From JAGVSR01 sp964589785 (GTDB lineage: Bacteria; Pseudomonadota; Alphaproteobacteria; Rhizobiales; Hyphomicrobiaceae), in the NCBI GenBank assembly GCA_964589785.1, contig CAZPUQ010000001.1:496001-560000 (forward strand): a stretch of 64,000 nt of DNA, given 5' to 3'. The translations under genes were made by a program, and so were the position numbers. Below, piece after piece: positions 42,134-52,469 of the stretch (position 1 is its first letter; each line of letters begins with the position of its first letter). The notes under the pieces were generated by a model that had not been told where the DNA came from, ran no database searches, and saw nothing but the letters and a program-made list of their open reading frames with translations.

Positions 42134-44479
42134 CTAGTGCCGGCGGCGCGGCCGCGACATGTGCCGCCCGCGCGGCCCCTTGACGGGCTTCAGAACGTGA
42201 CGATGGCCTTCCGACATCATCTCGAACCGCAACGCGCCCGCCGACGGGATCGCCTCCACGAGCTTCACCTCGACGTCGTCGCCGAGCCGGAACGTCTCGC
42301 CCGTGCGGCTGCCGACGAGAGCGTGGGCCTCCTCGATGTGATGGAAGAAGTCGCGTCCGAGCGTCGAGATCGGGACGAACCCATCCGCGCCCGTCTCCTT
42401 CAGGCGCACGAACAGGCCCGACCGGGTCACGCCGCCGACGCGCGCCTTGAACGTGGCGCCGATGCGGTCGGCCAGATGCAGCGCGATGAGGCGGTCGACC
42501 GTCTCGCGCTCGGCTGCCATGGCGCGCCGCTCCGCCTCCGAGATCGCCTGCGCAATGACCGCAAGACGCGGGATCTCGTCGTCGGTGAGGCCGCCTTCGC
42601 CGAGCTTCAGGGCGCGGACCAGGGCGCGATGCACGATCAGATCCGCATAGCGGCGGATCGGCGAGGTGAAGTGCGCGTACCGGGCGAGGTTCAGGCCGAA
42701 GTGGCCGATATTGTCGGGATTGTACTCGGCCTGCGCCTGCGCGCGCAGGATGACCTCGTTGACGAGCTCGGGCACGGGCAGCGACTTGGCCTGCGCTAGC
42801 ACGCGGTTGAAGGCGGCGGGCTTCAGTTCGCCCTGCGGCGGGATCTTGAGATCGAGCGTCTCGAGGAAATCGCGCAGCGATTTGAGCTTCTCCCGCGAGG
42901 GCTGGTCGTGGACGCGGTAGACGAGCGGCGACGTGCGCTGCTCGAGCGTCTCGGCGGCGGCGACGTTCGCCTGGATCATCATCTCCTCGATGAGGCGGTG
43001 CGCCTCCAGACGCTCCGGGATCAGGACGCCTGCGATGCGTCCCTCCGCGTCGAGCCGGATCTTGCGCTCGGGAAGGTCGAGGTCGAGCGGCGCGCGCCGG
43101 TCGCGCGCGGCCTTGAGGACCTGATAGGCCGCCCACAGCGGCTTCAAGGCGCCCTCCATGAGGGCGGCCGTTTTTTTGTCGGCTGCCCCGTCGAAGGCTG
43201 CCTGCGCCTGCTGGTAGGAGAGCTTGGCGGCCGAGCGCATCATGGCGCGCAGGAACGTGTGGCCACGCTTCTCCCCGTGCCGGTCGTAGACCATGCGGAC
43301 GGCGAGGCAGGGCCGGTCCTCGCCCTCGCGCAGGGAGCATAGGTCGTTGGAGATCCGCTCCGGCAGCATCGGCACGACCCGGTCGGGGAAATAGACCGAG
43401 TTGCCGCGGACCTGCGCCTCGCGGTCGAGCTTCGTTCCCGGGCGCACGTAGTGCGACACGTCCGCGATGGCGACGAGGACGATGTGCCCGCCGGGGTTCT
43501 TCGGATCGGCATCGGGCTCAGCGTGGACGGCGTCATCGTGGTCGCGCGCATCGGCGGGATCGATGGTGACGAGCGGCAGGCCGCGCAGATCCGTGCGGCC
43601 GGCGAGCTGCGGCGGCCTCAGTGCCAGCGTCTCGTCGACCACGCTCTGCGGAAAGTCGTCGGGAATGCCGTGGGCGTGGATCGCGATCAGCGACACCTTG
43701 CGCTCGTCGGCGGGATTGCCGAGCGCTTCGACGACGCGGGCGCGCGGGGTCGTGAAGCGCCCGGTGCGGGCGAGCTCGAAGCGCACGAGGTCGCCGTCGC
43801 GCGCCTCCTTGTCGTCGCCCGCGTGCACGGGCCACGACTTCAGCTCCTTGCGGCTGATCGGCTCGATGCTGCCGCCGCCGCGGGCGTGCGCGCGGTAGAT
43901 CCCGAGCAGGCGCCGCTGGTCGCGCGGCAGCTTCTTTATGGCTTCCGCCTCGAACTTGAAGCCGCCGACGTCGTGCTCATCGAGCCGCGTGATGCGGGCC
44001 AGGATGTGATCGCCGACGCCGGGCACGCGATCGTCGTCGGCAAGCCGCTGCATGGTCCGCGCGAGAAGGAGCACGCGCGGGCGCGGGCCCTCCGAGCTGT
44101 TCCAGACGACGGGCTCGCCGATCAGGTCGCCGTCGCGGTCGCGGCCCGTGATCTCTAGCGCCGCGACGGGCGGCAGGGCGCCCCGCTCGCGCAGCTCCTT
44201 CCGGTCGCCGGTCAGCAACCCTTCGTCCGCCATGTCCGACAGGAGGCGTTTCAGCGCGATCTTGGCGCCGCCCTTGATGCCGAACGCGCGCGCGATCTCG
44301 CGCTTGCCGACCTTGCCCTGTGCGTCCGCGATGAAGGCGAGGATCTCGGCGCGCGTGGGGATGGCGTCGCCCTCAGCCGGCCGCGATCGTCCCTTGCCGG
44401 CGCCAGCGGACGGCATGCGCTCGTCCTGCCCGCGTGTCTTCCGCGATGCCGTCTGCCCCCGGTCGGGCTTGCGCGCCAT
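42134..44479 (-). CDS. rnr: Exoribonuclease R
   Basis: A 781-residue RNase R: N-terminal winged-helix region (about 40-95), cold-shock domains (about 105-260), an RNB catalytic domain (about 290-620) with TIDPADARDHDDAVHAE (metal-binding Asp cluster) and TSPIRRYADLIVHRAL, an S1 domain (about 660-750) with GGVTRSGLFVRLKETGADGFVP, and a short basic tail. It degrades structured RNA 3' to 5'. It heads the run with DUF983, NUDIX and rpmG. Confidence 0.96.
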   Translation of the reverse strand: MARKPDRGQTASRKTRGQDERMPSAGAGKGRSRPAEGDAIPTRAEILAFIADAQGKVGKREIARAFGIKGGAKIALKRLLSDMADEGLLTGDRKELRERGALPPVAALEITGRDRDGDLIGEPVVWNSSEGPRPRVLLLARTMQRLADDDRVPGVGDHILARITRLDEHDVGGFKFEAEAIKKLPRDQRRLLGIYRAHARGGGSIEPISRKELKSWPVHAGDDKEARDGDLVRFELARTGRFTTPRARVVEALGNPADERKVSLIAIHAHGIPDDFPQSVVDETLALRPPQLAGRTDLRGLPLVTIDPADARDHDDAVHAEPDADPKNPGGHIVLVAIADVSHYVRPGTKLDREAQVRGNSVYFPDRVVPMLPERISNDLCSLREGEDRPCLAVRMVYDRHGEKRGHTFLRAMMRSAAKLSYQQAQAAFDGAADKKTAALMEGALKPLWAAYQVLKAARDRRAPLDLDLPERKIRLDAEGRIAGVLIPERLEAHRLIEEMMIQANVAAAETLEQRTSPLVYRVHDQPSREKLKSLRDFLETLDLKIPPQGELKPAAFNRVLAQAKSLPVPELVNEVILRAQAQAEYNPDNIGHFGLNLARYAHFTSPIRRYADLIVHRALVRALKLGEGGLTDDEIPRLAVIAQAISEAERRAMAAERETVDRLIALHLADRIGATFKARVGGVTRSGLFVRLKETGADGFVPISTLGRDFFHHIEEAHALVGSRTGETFRLGDDVEVKLVEAIPSAGALRFEMMSEGHRHVLKPVKGPRGRHMSRPRRRH

Positions 44480-44544
44480 GTGCTGAGCGTCTCGCTGCTG
44501 CCTCTGGCAGCCGCTATCGCACGGGGCGGGGTGATTTGGAAAGG

Positions 44545-44561
44545 GACGCCGCGGCGGCGTC
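44545..44561 (-). terminator. Hairpin at the end of the Cys-containing membrane protein gene
   Basis: GACGCCG/CGGCGTC with a 3-base loop overlaps the stop codon region; CCTTTCC follows on the gene strand. Confidence 0.4.
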
Positions 44562-45240
44562 AGTTGCCGGCCGGAAGGAGGTGTCCGAAGTCGCCGCCGG
44601 CAGCGGGCGACGCAGCGTCGGCGGCCGCGTGCGCGTCCGGCATGTCCGCCGTGGCCGCCGTCTCCGGTTCCGCGCCGGAGAACAGCGAGGCGTCGGATGC
44701 CGTCGCGTCCGCCTCATCGGCAGGGGTGCCGCCCTTCTGGTGCTCGCGCCGCTCGGCAAACTCGGCGCGCTTCTCCTGCCGCAGACGGATGCGCTCCACG
44801 CACGCGTCGTCGTCGCGCGCGCAGGTCGCCGTCACCTCGTCGTTGCAGGTCGTGAAGCCGTCCAGGACCGCCATCTGCGCCTCGAACGGATTGCTGGCGA
44901 GGCCGTCGTAGGCTTCCGACTGCAGGGGTTCGACGAGCTCGTCCATGCGCTTGTGGGCAATCGATTTCAGGATGCGGGCCGCCTCGGTCTTGTGGGCGCG
45001 ATTGAGCAGCCGCGTTCCCTTCTTGGCAAAGCAGCCGCAGAACTCCTGCTCCGATCCGCCGTTCGTCAGCTCCTTGCCGGAAAGCGCCGACAGGCAGCGG
45101 TCGTAGGTGTCGACCTCGGTTCCGGCGAGCTCGTAGTAGGCGATCATCTCTTCGCGCTGCTGGTGACTCGCCATCTGCGAGTAGGCGAACATGAGGCCCG
45201 CGCCGCCGACGATCAGCGTGTTCTTGATGAGGCCGTTCAT
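44560..45240 (-). CDS. Membrane-anchored protein with conserved Cys, unknown function
   Basis: A 226-residue protein with one N-terminal hydrophobic segment (about 5-22) that could be an anchor or uncleaved signal. The helical body (about 25-160) has six or more Cys (DRCLSAL, EFCGCFAKK, TTCNDEV, ATCARDDDACVER). The C-terminal third is an acidic Ala-rich disordered region. No domain is recognised. It probably faces the periplasm with disulfides. Confidence 0.6.
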   Translation of the reverse strand: MNGLIKNTLIVGGAGLMFAYSQMASHQQREEMIAYYELAGTEVDTYDRCLSALSGKELTNGGSEQEFCGCFAKKGTRLLNRAHKTEAARILKSIAHKRMDELVEPLQSEAYDGLASNPFEAQMAVLDGFTTCNDEVTATCARDDDACVERIRLRQEKRAEFAERREHQKGGTPADEADATASDASLFSGAEPETAATADMPDAHAAADAASPAAGGDFGHLLPAGN

Positions 45241-45566
45241 GATTGGCGTCTCGCCGCTCGCGATGCTGCAGGTCCGGATGGCCCCGAGCCTGCCACGGGG
45301 CTCCTTTCGATCGTCTAAGGAAAGAATGGCCGCCGGATTGCCGGCTGTTCCGGCGTGGGACGACGCCGAGGCACGTCGCCTGCCTGGTCCTTCGGTCGCG
45401 CCGGACGAGGAGGTGCACCGCAGGGCGTCCGGCGCTAGAATGGATGTGCGCCAGGAGCCCGGATTTCACGCTGCCCTTGCCGGCGCCACTCGCCGCGAGG
45501 GAGCCAGCCGAATATGCCGAATAAGGCTGCGGGGCTTCTGGCGTCGTCCAACGACAAGGCGCACAC
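45241..45566. other. Gap, nothing recognised
   Basis: About 325 bases between the Cys-containing membrane protein gene and the end of the permease gene. Open frames here are antisense or lack start sites and codon pattern; I see no gene. Confidence 0.4.
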
Positions 45567-46766
45567 TTACCGGCTGAAGACGCCGGCCGGGTCGATCCGC
45601 GTCACCTTGAAGATGGCCGAGATCGCCGCGAAGACGCACATGCCGAGCGTCAGCAGGAAGAGCGCCACGGCAAGCTTCGGCGTCATCACGATGTTGAGCG
45701 TCGAGTTCTTGGTCGCGTTGATGAGCAGCATCGTCAGCGTGAAGCCGATGATGTAGCCGATTACCGCCGACAGTACGGCCTGGATCAGAATGACGGCGTG
45801 AATGTAGCTCGCCGAGGCGCCGAGCGCGCGCAGCGTCGCGAACTCGTTCAGGTGATCCTTGGTGCTCGAATAGAGCGTCTGCGCCACGATGACGACGCCG
45901 ACGATGACACCGAGGGCCGCGCCGGCGATGAGCGCCGCGCCGGCGGCCGTGTTGAACATCCAGTAGTTGAGCGAGCGGTCGCGGAATTCCGCGTGCGTCA
46001 GCACCTCGTTGTCGGGCAGCCGCCCGGCGATGGCCGCCCGCACGGTCTCGATCTCGGCGTCGGGAGCGAGCTTCACGAGCTGGTAGGTGGCCTGCTCCGG
46101 TGAGGCGCCCACGAACTTGCGCGCATTGTCGATGGAGGTGAACACGTAGGGCAGCGTGGTGAAGGAGCGGATGCCGCCAGTGAGCGCGGTCACCTGAACC
46201 CTCTGCTGATTGATCTCCGCGTGCGCGCCGAGCCCGTCGATGCCGAGGTCCTTGAGGTAGGATTTGTCGACGGCAACCGCATTCGGGGCGGCAAGCTCCC
46301 TGGCGCTGCCCTCGACGATGTTCCAGGGCTCGACGCCTGCGCGCGCGGTGTCGAGGCCGACGAGGATGAAGGCCTTCTTGCCGCCCTCCGGCTTGCGCCA
46401 GGAGGCAAAGCTCACGACCATTTCCTCCACGCTCTGGACGCCGGGCGTCGAGAGGATGGTGTATTTCTCGCGGCCCGTCAGCAGCGAGGGGTCGTCGAAC
46501 GATTTGGTGCCGAAGGGCACGACCCACAGATCGGCCGGCGTCTTGTCGATCACCGTTGCGATCTTCTGCTCCGAGCCCAGGTAGAGGCCGGATTGCACCG
46601 CGACGAGGATCAGCGAGAACACGATGCCGACGAGCGTGACGAGGAGGCTCAAGCGGTCGTGGAAGAGGTTCCGGTAGGCGAGCTTCGGCGCCATCTTGAT
46701 CGTCTTGGCGTTGATCTCGCCGACGGCGGGGCCGGAAAGCTTGCCCGCATGCATCCCGTTGTCCAT
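45567..46766 (-). CDS. DevC/FtsX-type ABC transporter permease
   Basis: A 399-residue permease with one N-terminal helix (about 40-62), a large periplasmic MacB-like domain (about 65-270) and three C-terminal helices (about 278-305, 325-350 and 362-388). The YRNLFHDRLSLLVTLVGIVFS start and the NEFATLRALGASASYI coupling loop are typical of DevC-like permeases. Such permeases work with an ATPase (DevA) and a membrane-fusion protein (DevB); neither is next to this gene here, so partners must lie elsewhere. Confidence 0.85.
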   Translation of the reverse strand: MDNGMHAGKLSGPAVGEINAKTIKMAPKLAYRNLFHDRLSLLVTLVGIVFSLILVAVQSGLYLGSEQKIATVIDKTPADLWVVPFGTKSFDDPSLLTGREKYTILSTPGVQSVEEMVVSFASWRKPEGGKKAFILVGLDTARAGVEPWNIVEGSARELAAPNAVAVDKSYLKDLGIDGLGAHAEINQQRVQVTALTGGIRSFTTLPYVFTSIDNARKFVGASPEQATYQLVKLAPDAEIETVRAAIAGRLPDNEVLTHAEFRDRSLNYWMFNTAAGAALIAGAALGVIVGVVIVAQTLYSSTKDHLNEFATLRALGASASYIHAVILIQAVLSAVIGYIIGFTLTMLLINATKNSTLNIVMTPKLAVALFLLTLGMCVFAAISAIFKVTRIDPAGVFSR

Positions 46767-46885
46767 GTCCGCTATCCGATCTCTTGCCCGTCTTCGTTTG
46801 ATTTTCTGCTTTTCGAACCTCGCCGCGAGAGTGCCGGCAATCCGTCACGATTGTCCAGACGCCCCGCGGCGCGGTCCGCGGCCCT

Positions 46886-47470
46886 TCATTCGCAACTGAC
46901 CGTCACCGTCACACCCACGGAGGGGATGAACTTGCGGCAGCCGACCGGGCCGGTTTCGACCGGCGCTGCGGCAGCCGGTGCCTCGTCGGCCTTGTCGACC
47001 GATCCGGCGTCCACCGAGCCGGTTTCTTCCTCGCTCGCCGTCGTGGTGGCCACCGCCTCGGCCGGCGTGGTGTCGGCGACAGTCTCAGACCGCGGCAGCT
47101 CGGCGGCCGTCAGCGTATGGGTGACCTTTACCGGCGCATCGGCGACGGATCCGGTGCGTTCCGACGCCTTGGCGAGCGTCGGCGCCGGCGCCCTCGCCGG
47201 CTTGACGCGGGCAACGGTGGCGCGGGGCCGCTCTGCCGGTTTCGCGGGGGGATGCTTGGCGTGCTGCACCTTCGGCGCGCTCTTGCGCGGCACGCGAGAG
47301 GCGGACCCGCCGCCGTAGCCGGGCGTAGGGGTGGCGACGAACGTGCCGAGCGGGCCGCCGAAATTGAGACGGGTTCCGCCGCCGGCCTCGGCGGGGGCGC
47401 CCGCAAGCAGAGCGGAGGCGGCGAGCGTGGCCGCAGCAGCAAGACTCCTGAGGGCGGTGTGGCGGGTCAT
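46886..47470 (-). CDS. Secreted Ala/Pro/Thr-rich protein of unknown function
   Basis: A 194-residue protein with a signal peptide (about 1-29), a Gly-rich N-terminus, a basic Pro/Ala/Lys-rich middle (about 60-105), an acidic Ala/Thr/Glu stretch (about 115-170) and a C-terminal motif GCRKFIPSVGVTVTVSCE with two Cys. The terminal motif is the only conserved-looking part. Function unknown. Confidence 0.6.
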   Translation of the reverse strand: MTRHTALRSLAAAATLAASALLAGAPAEAGGGTRLNFGGPLGTFVATPTPGYGGGSASRVPRKSAPKVQHAKHPPAKPAERPRATVARVKPARAPAPTLAKASERTGSVADAPVKVTHTLTAAELPRSETVADTTPAEAVATTTASEEETGSVDAGSVDKADEAPAAAAPVETGPVGCRKFIPSVGVTVTVSCE

Positions 47471-47627
47471 GTTGGGCTCCGGGCTCGTCTGGCGATGGGG
47501 TGGCGGCTCGATTGCAAAGGCCGCTCGTGTATGATGGGCAGATTGGCCGGTCCCCGGCGGCGGCGCTGTTCCGGCCGGAACAGGCGCGCGGCGACCCTTC
47601 GGGCCACACATTCGGCGAGGCGGGCAC

Positions 47628-49259
47628 ATGGCGGGTTCGGACGAGACGGCCGACGTTCTCATTGTCGGCGGCGGCCACAACGGGTTGACCTGCGGCGCCT
47701 ATCTCGCCCGCGCGGGCCTGACGGTGAAGGTGCTGGAGGCCCGCCACACGATCGGCGGCGCCGCCGTCACCGAGGAGTTTGCGCCCGGCTACCGCAACTC
47801 GAGCTGCTCCTACGTCGTGAGCCTGCTCAACCCGAAGGTGATCCGCGAGCTGGAGCTCGCCCGCTACGGCCTGGAGGTGATCCCGCGCCCGTGCGACGGC
47901 TTCTTCCCGCAGCCCGACGGCTCCTGCCTCCTCTACGGTCCCGACAGCGCCGACTTCATCCGCCAGCTCGAGGCACGCTCGCCCGGCGACGGGGAGGGCT
48001 ATGAGCGCCTCGACCGCGATCTCAATGCGCTCGTTCCCGTCTTCCGCGAGCTGATGCTGCTGACGCCTCCGAACCTCGGCGGGCGGGCGAGCGACATCCT
48101 CAATGCGCTGCTCACGCTCAGGGCGGCCCGCAAGCTCAGCGTCCGCGAGCGGGCGCTGCTCGTCGATATCATGACCATGTCGGCGGCGGATTTCCTCGCC
48201 CGCTATTTCAAGGACGAGGCCGTACAGGCCTCCTTCGGCTATCTCGCGGCCGTCGGCAGCTTCGTCAGCCCGTACGCGGGCGGGACAGCCTACATCCTGC
48301 TCGACCATGTCGTCGGCGAGGTCAACGGCGTGCGCGGCATGTGGGGCCACGCCAAGGGAGGCATGGGCGCGATCTCGAATGCGATCGCCAGGTCCGGCGC
48401 GGCCCACGGCCTCTCGGTCGAGGTCGATGCGCCCGTGCGCGAGATCACGACCGAGCGCGGCGCCGTCACGGGCGCAGTCGCCCGCGACGGGCGCGTCTTC
48501 AAGGCGCGCTGCGTCGTCTCGGCCGTGCATCCCAAGCTGCTGTTCGGCCGCCTCCTCGATCCGGCGGCCGTGCCGCGGGATCTCAAGACCGACATCGACG
48601 ACTACGTGTCGGTCTCCGGCACGTTCCGCATGAACGTGGCGCTCGACGAACTGCCGGATTTCACGGCCCGGCCCGGCAAGACGGCGGCCCTGCACCACAC
48701 GGGCTCGGTCATCATCTGTCCCTCTCTTCGCTACATGGAGGCGGCGTACGACGACGCGAAGTTCGGCGGCTGGTCGCGAAAGCCCATCATCGAGATGTGC
48801 CTGCCCTCGACGCTCGACGACACGCTCGCCCCGCCGGGCAAGCACGTGGCGAGCCTCTTCTGCCAGCACTTCTCGCCCGTGCTGTCGGATGGGCGCGACT
48901 GGGACGCGGTGAAGGACGAGGTCGCCGACCTCGTGATCGCAACCGTCGCCGAGTACGCCCCCAACTTTGCCGGTGCCGTCACCGCACGCAAAGTGCTCTC
49001 GCCCCAGGACCTCGAGCGCGAGTACGGGCTCGTCGGCGGCTGCATCTTCCACGGCAGCCTGAAGCTGAACCAGATGTTCTCCACGCGGCCCGCGGCCGGA
49101 GTCGCCGCCTATCGCGGCCATCTCGCCGGCCTCTACCTCTGCGCGGCCGGCTCGCATCCGGGCGGCGGGGTGTCGGGCGTCCCGGGACACAATGCCGCCC
49201 GCGAGATCCTGAAGGACTTGAAGGGCCTGCGCCGCTTCTGGCGGCGCCCCGCGGCCTGA
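47628..49259 (+). CDS. FAD-dependent oxidoreductase, PYROXD2/phytoene-desaturase-like
   Basis: A 543-residue flavoprotein: dinucleotide-binding LIVGGGHNGLTCGAYLARAG (about 10-30) with the acidic LEAR strand end, then the GGAAVTEEF loop, and a C-terminal FAD-contact region LYLCAAGSHPGGGVSGVPGHNAA. The overall pattern fits the CrtI/PYROXD2 branch of amine-oxidase-like flavoproteins. No carotenoid genes are near, so a carotenoid role is not supported. GCGAGGCGGGC lies upstream of the ATG. Confidence 0.87.
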   Translation: MAGSDETADVLIVGGGHNGLTCGAYLARAGLTVKVLEARHTIGGAAVTEEFAPGYRNSSCSYVVSLLNPKVIRELELARYGLEVIPRPCDGFFPQPDGSCLLYGPDSADFIRQLEARSPGDGEGYERLDRDLNALVPVFRELMLLTPPNLGGRASDILNALLTLRAARKLSVRERALLVDIMTMSAADFLARYFKDEAVQASFGYLAAVGSFVSPYAGGTAYILLDHVVGEVNGVRGMWGHAKGGMGAISNAIARSGAAHGLSVEVDAPVREITTERGAVTGAVARDGRVFKARCVVSAVHPKLLFGRLLDPAAVPRDLKTDIDDYVSVSGTFRMNVALDELPDFTARPGKTAALHHTGSVIICPSLRYMEAAYDDAKFGGWSRKPIIEMCLPSTLDDTLAPPGKHVASLFCQHFSPVLSDGRDWDAVKDEVADLVIATVAEYAPNFAGAVTARKVLSPQDLEREYGLVGGCIFHGSLKLNQMFSTRPAAGVAAYRGHLAGLYLCAAGSHPGGGVSGVPGHNAAREILKDLKGLRRFWRRPAA

Positions 49260-49295
49260 GTGTGGCCGCGCCAGCCTCGCAATCCGGGCGAATAT

Positions 49296-49306
49296 TGCTA
49301 TATAGA
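49296..49306 (+). promoter_or_regulatory. Extended -10 promoter for the IscA-like gene
   Basis: TGC-TATATAGA is an extended -10 element about 40 bases before the next start. No good -35 was found. Confidence 0.45.
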
Positions 49307-49343
49307 GCGGGCACCCGAGGCCTTGAACCTGGATCTGCAACGT

Positions 49344-49745
49344 ATGACTGACGCTTCCGTGCAAACCCCTCGCCGCGCCCGCCCGCAGGTGATGACGCTG
49401 ACGCCCGCCGCGGCGGGACGCGTCCGCGCCCTCATGGAGTCCAAGGGCCCGGCCATCGCCGGCCTCAAGATCGGGGTGAAGAAGGGCGGCTGCGCCGGCA
49501 TGGAGTATACCATGACCTGGGCGAGCGAGATCGGCCGTCTGGACGAGGTGATCGAGGTCGAGGGCGCGCGCGTGATCGTCGATCCCGCGGCCATCCTCTA
49601 CCTCATCGGCACGGAGATGGACTTCAAGACCGACAAGCTCTCGAGCCAGTTCGTGTTCAACAACCCGAACCAGAAGGGCGCCTGCGGCTGTGGCGAGAGC
49701 GTGCAGCTGGAGCCGGCGTGTGCGGCCGGCCCGGCGGGCGACTAA
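49344..49745 (+). CDS. HesB/IscA/ErpA-family iron-sulfur carrier
   Basis: A 133-residue A-type carrier. The cluster-binding Cys are in GGCAGMEY (near 51) and the CGCGES pair near the C-terminus. The MTLTPAAAGRVRALM and DPAAILYLIGTEMDF segments are typical. It accepts Fe-S clusters from a scaffold and passes them to target proteins. Whether it is SufA, IscA or ErpA cannot be decided; no suf/isc gene is adjacent. The start lies after a TATATAG promoter-like element. Confidence 0.9.
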   Translation: MTDASVQTPRRARPQVMTLTPAAAGRVRALMESKGPAIAGLKIGVKKGGCAGMEYTMTWASEIGRLDEVIEVEGARVIVDPAAILYLIGTEMDFKTDKLSSQFVFNNPNQKGACGCGESVQLEPACAAGPAGD

Positions 49746-49795
49746 TTTTCAGAGTGTAGAATCGGTGCCGGAACCGCCGGGCGATCGTCCGGCAG

Positions 49796-50113
49796 CTATT
49801 CGTCGTTGGCGGCCGTTCCGGGCGCCGAGGCCACCAGATAGGCGATGGCCGCCGACCAGAACTTGGCTTCCGCTTCGGCGCGCGCGCGTTCGGCCGCGAA
49901 GGCCTCGATCCAGGTCGCGGGCATGGCCGGCAGCACGGTCGTCAGCGCGGCGAGATCATCCGGCGATTTGCACAAGATCGCGAAGGCGAGGCGCGCCAGT
50001 TCGGCGGCCTGCGCGGCGTCCAGCGCCGATGCATCGGTCTGGGCGGAAAAAACGCCGTCCGGCGAGCCCGCCGCAGGGCTGAGATTGGGGACAGTCGAGA
50101 TCGGCACCGCCAT
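49796..50113 (-). CDS. Small Ala-rich protein of unknown function
   Basis: A 105-residue protein with helical character, Ala/Asp-rich, with an aromatic AKFWSAAIAYLVAS near the C-terminus and no signal peptide. The start ATG (MAVPISTVPNLSP) was chosen because sequence upstream is unlike coding DNA. Conservation is unknown; it could be a true lineage-specific protein. Confidence 0.45.
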   Translation of the reverse strand: MAVPISTVPNLSPAAGSPDGVFSAQTDASALDAAQAAELARLAFAILCKSPDDLAALTTVLPAMPATWIEAFAAERARAEAEAKFWSAAIAYLVASAPGTAANDE

Positions 50114-50376
50114 GACACACCACACCGCACCCGGACCGCTGCGGCGCCCCGCCGCATGAAGCCAGTCCAGACGATGAGACGTTAGCGAAAGTTGAGGAAA
50201 ACGACTGTAGCCGCCCCGCTTTTTTCCACAGATGCCTGCCGTCGCAGTGGGAATAAGTGTTGTCCGTCGGCCGACGGTTTTTCGAGCACTGCTCCCCCTC
50301 ACGACTCGCTGCCGCCCCTTACCCCCGACCGGGCAGCCGGCGCGCCGATAGGCGACGTCCGGCCACGTCCGAGAGG

Positions 50377-52104
<1,728 letters not shown>

Positions 52105-52469
52105 AAATGCGTCTCCGATGCGTCATTGATCCACGCGTGCGTTGCCTCGCGCCGCTCAGCGGTGCGAGTGCTCGCGTTCGAACGAGGCGCAGGGGGAGTA
52201 GGGTGCCGGTAATCGGGCTAAAAGCCGGGGGCCAGGTAAGGCTCGAAAATGGATCAATGAATCGATCCCCTGCGCTCGAGCGTGATGCTTGCTGGCACAA
52301 GCTGGAGGGGATTGCAAGAAGATCGGTCCCGCGGACCGGTGGTCGATCGTCGCTGAGGCGGTCTTTGTGGCCGGAATGACGCGGGTTTCCGCTTGGCCGG
52401 CATAGGTACCAAGCTCAAGCCCGGCCGGCCGCTCCGCCCTCGCTCCGGCGGGTCGGCAACGGGTCCGCC
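52105..52469. other. Gap between helicase and parE, nothing recognised
   Basis: About 365 bases, presumably holding the helicase promoter and the parE terminator. A short GGTCC/GGACC hairpin lies near 52325. No gene seen. Confidence 0.4.

Noticed and set aside
41631..43340. Long frame joining DUF983 to an Arg/Pro-rich N-terminus
   Set aside because: The upstream part is rnr in another frame; DUF983 begins at MEQYYSND.
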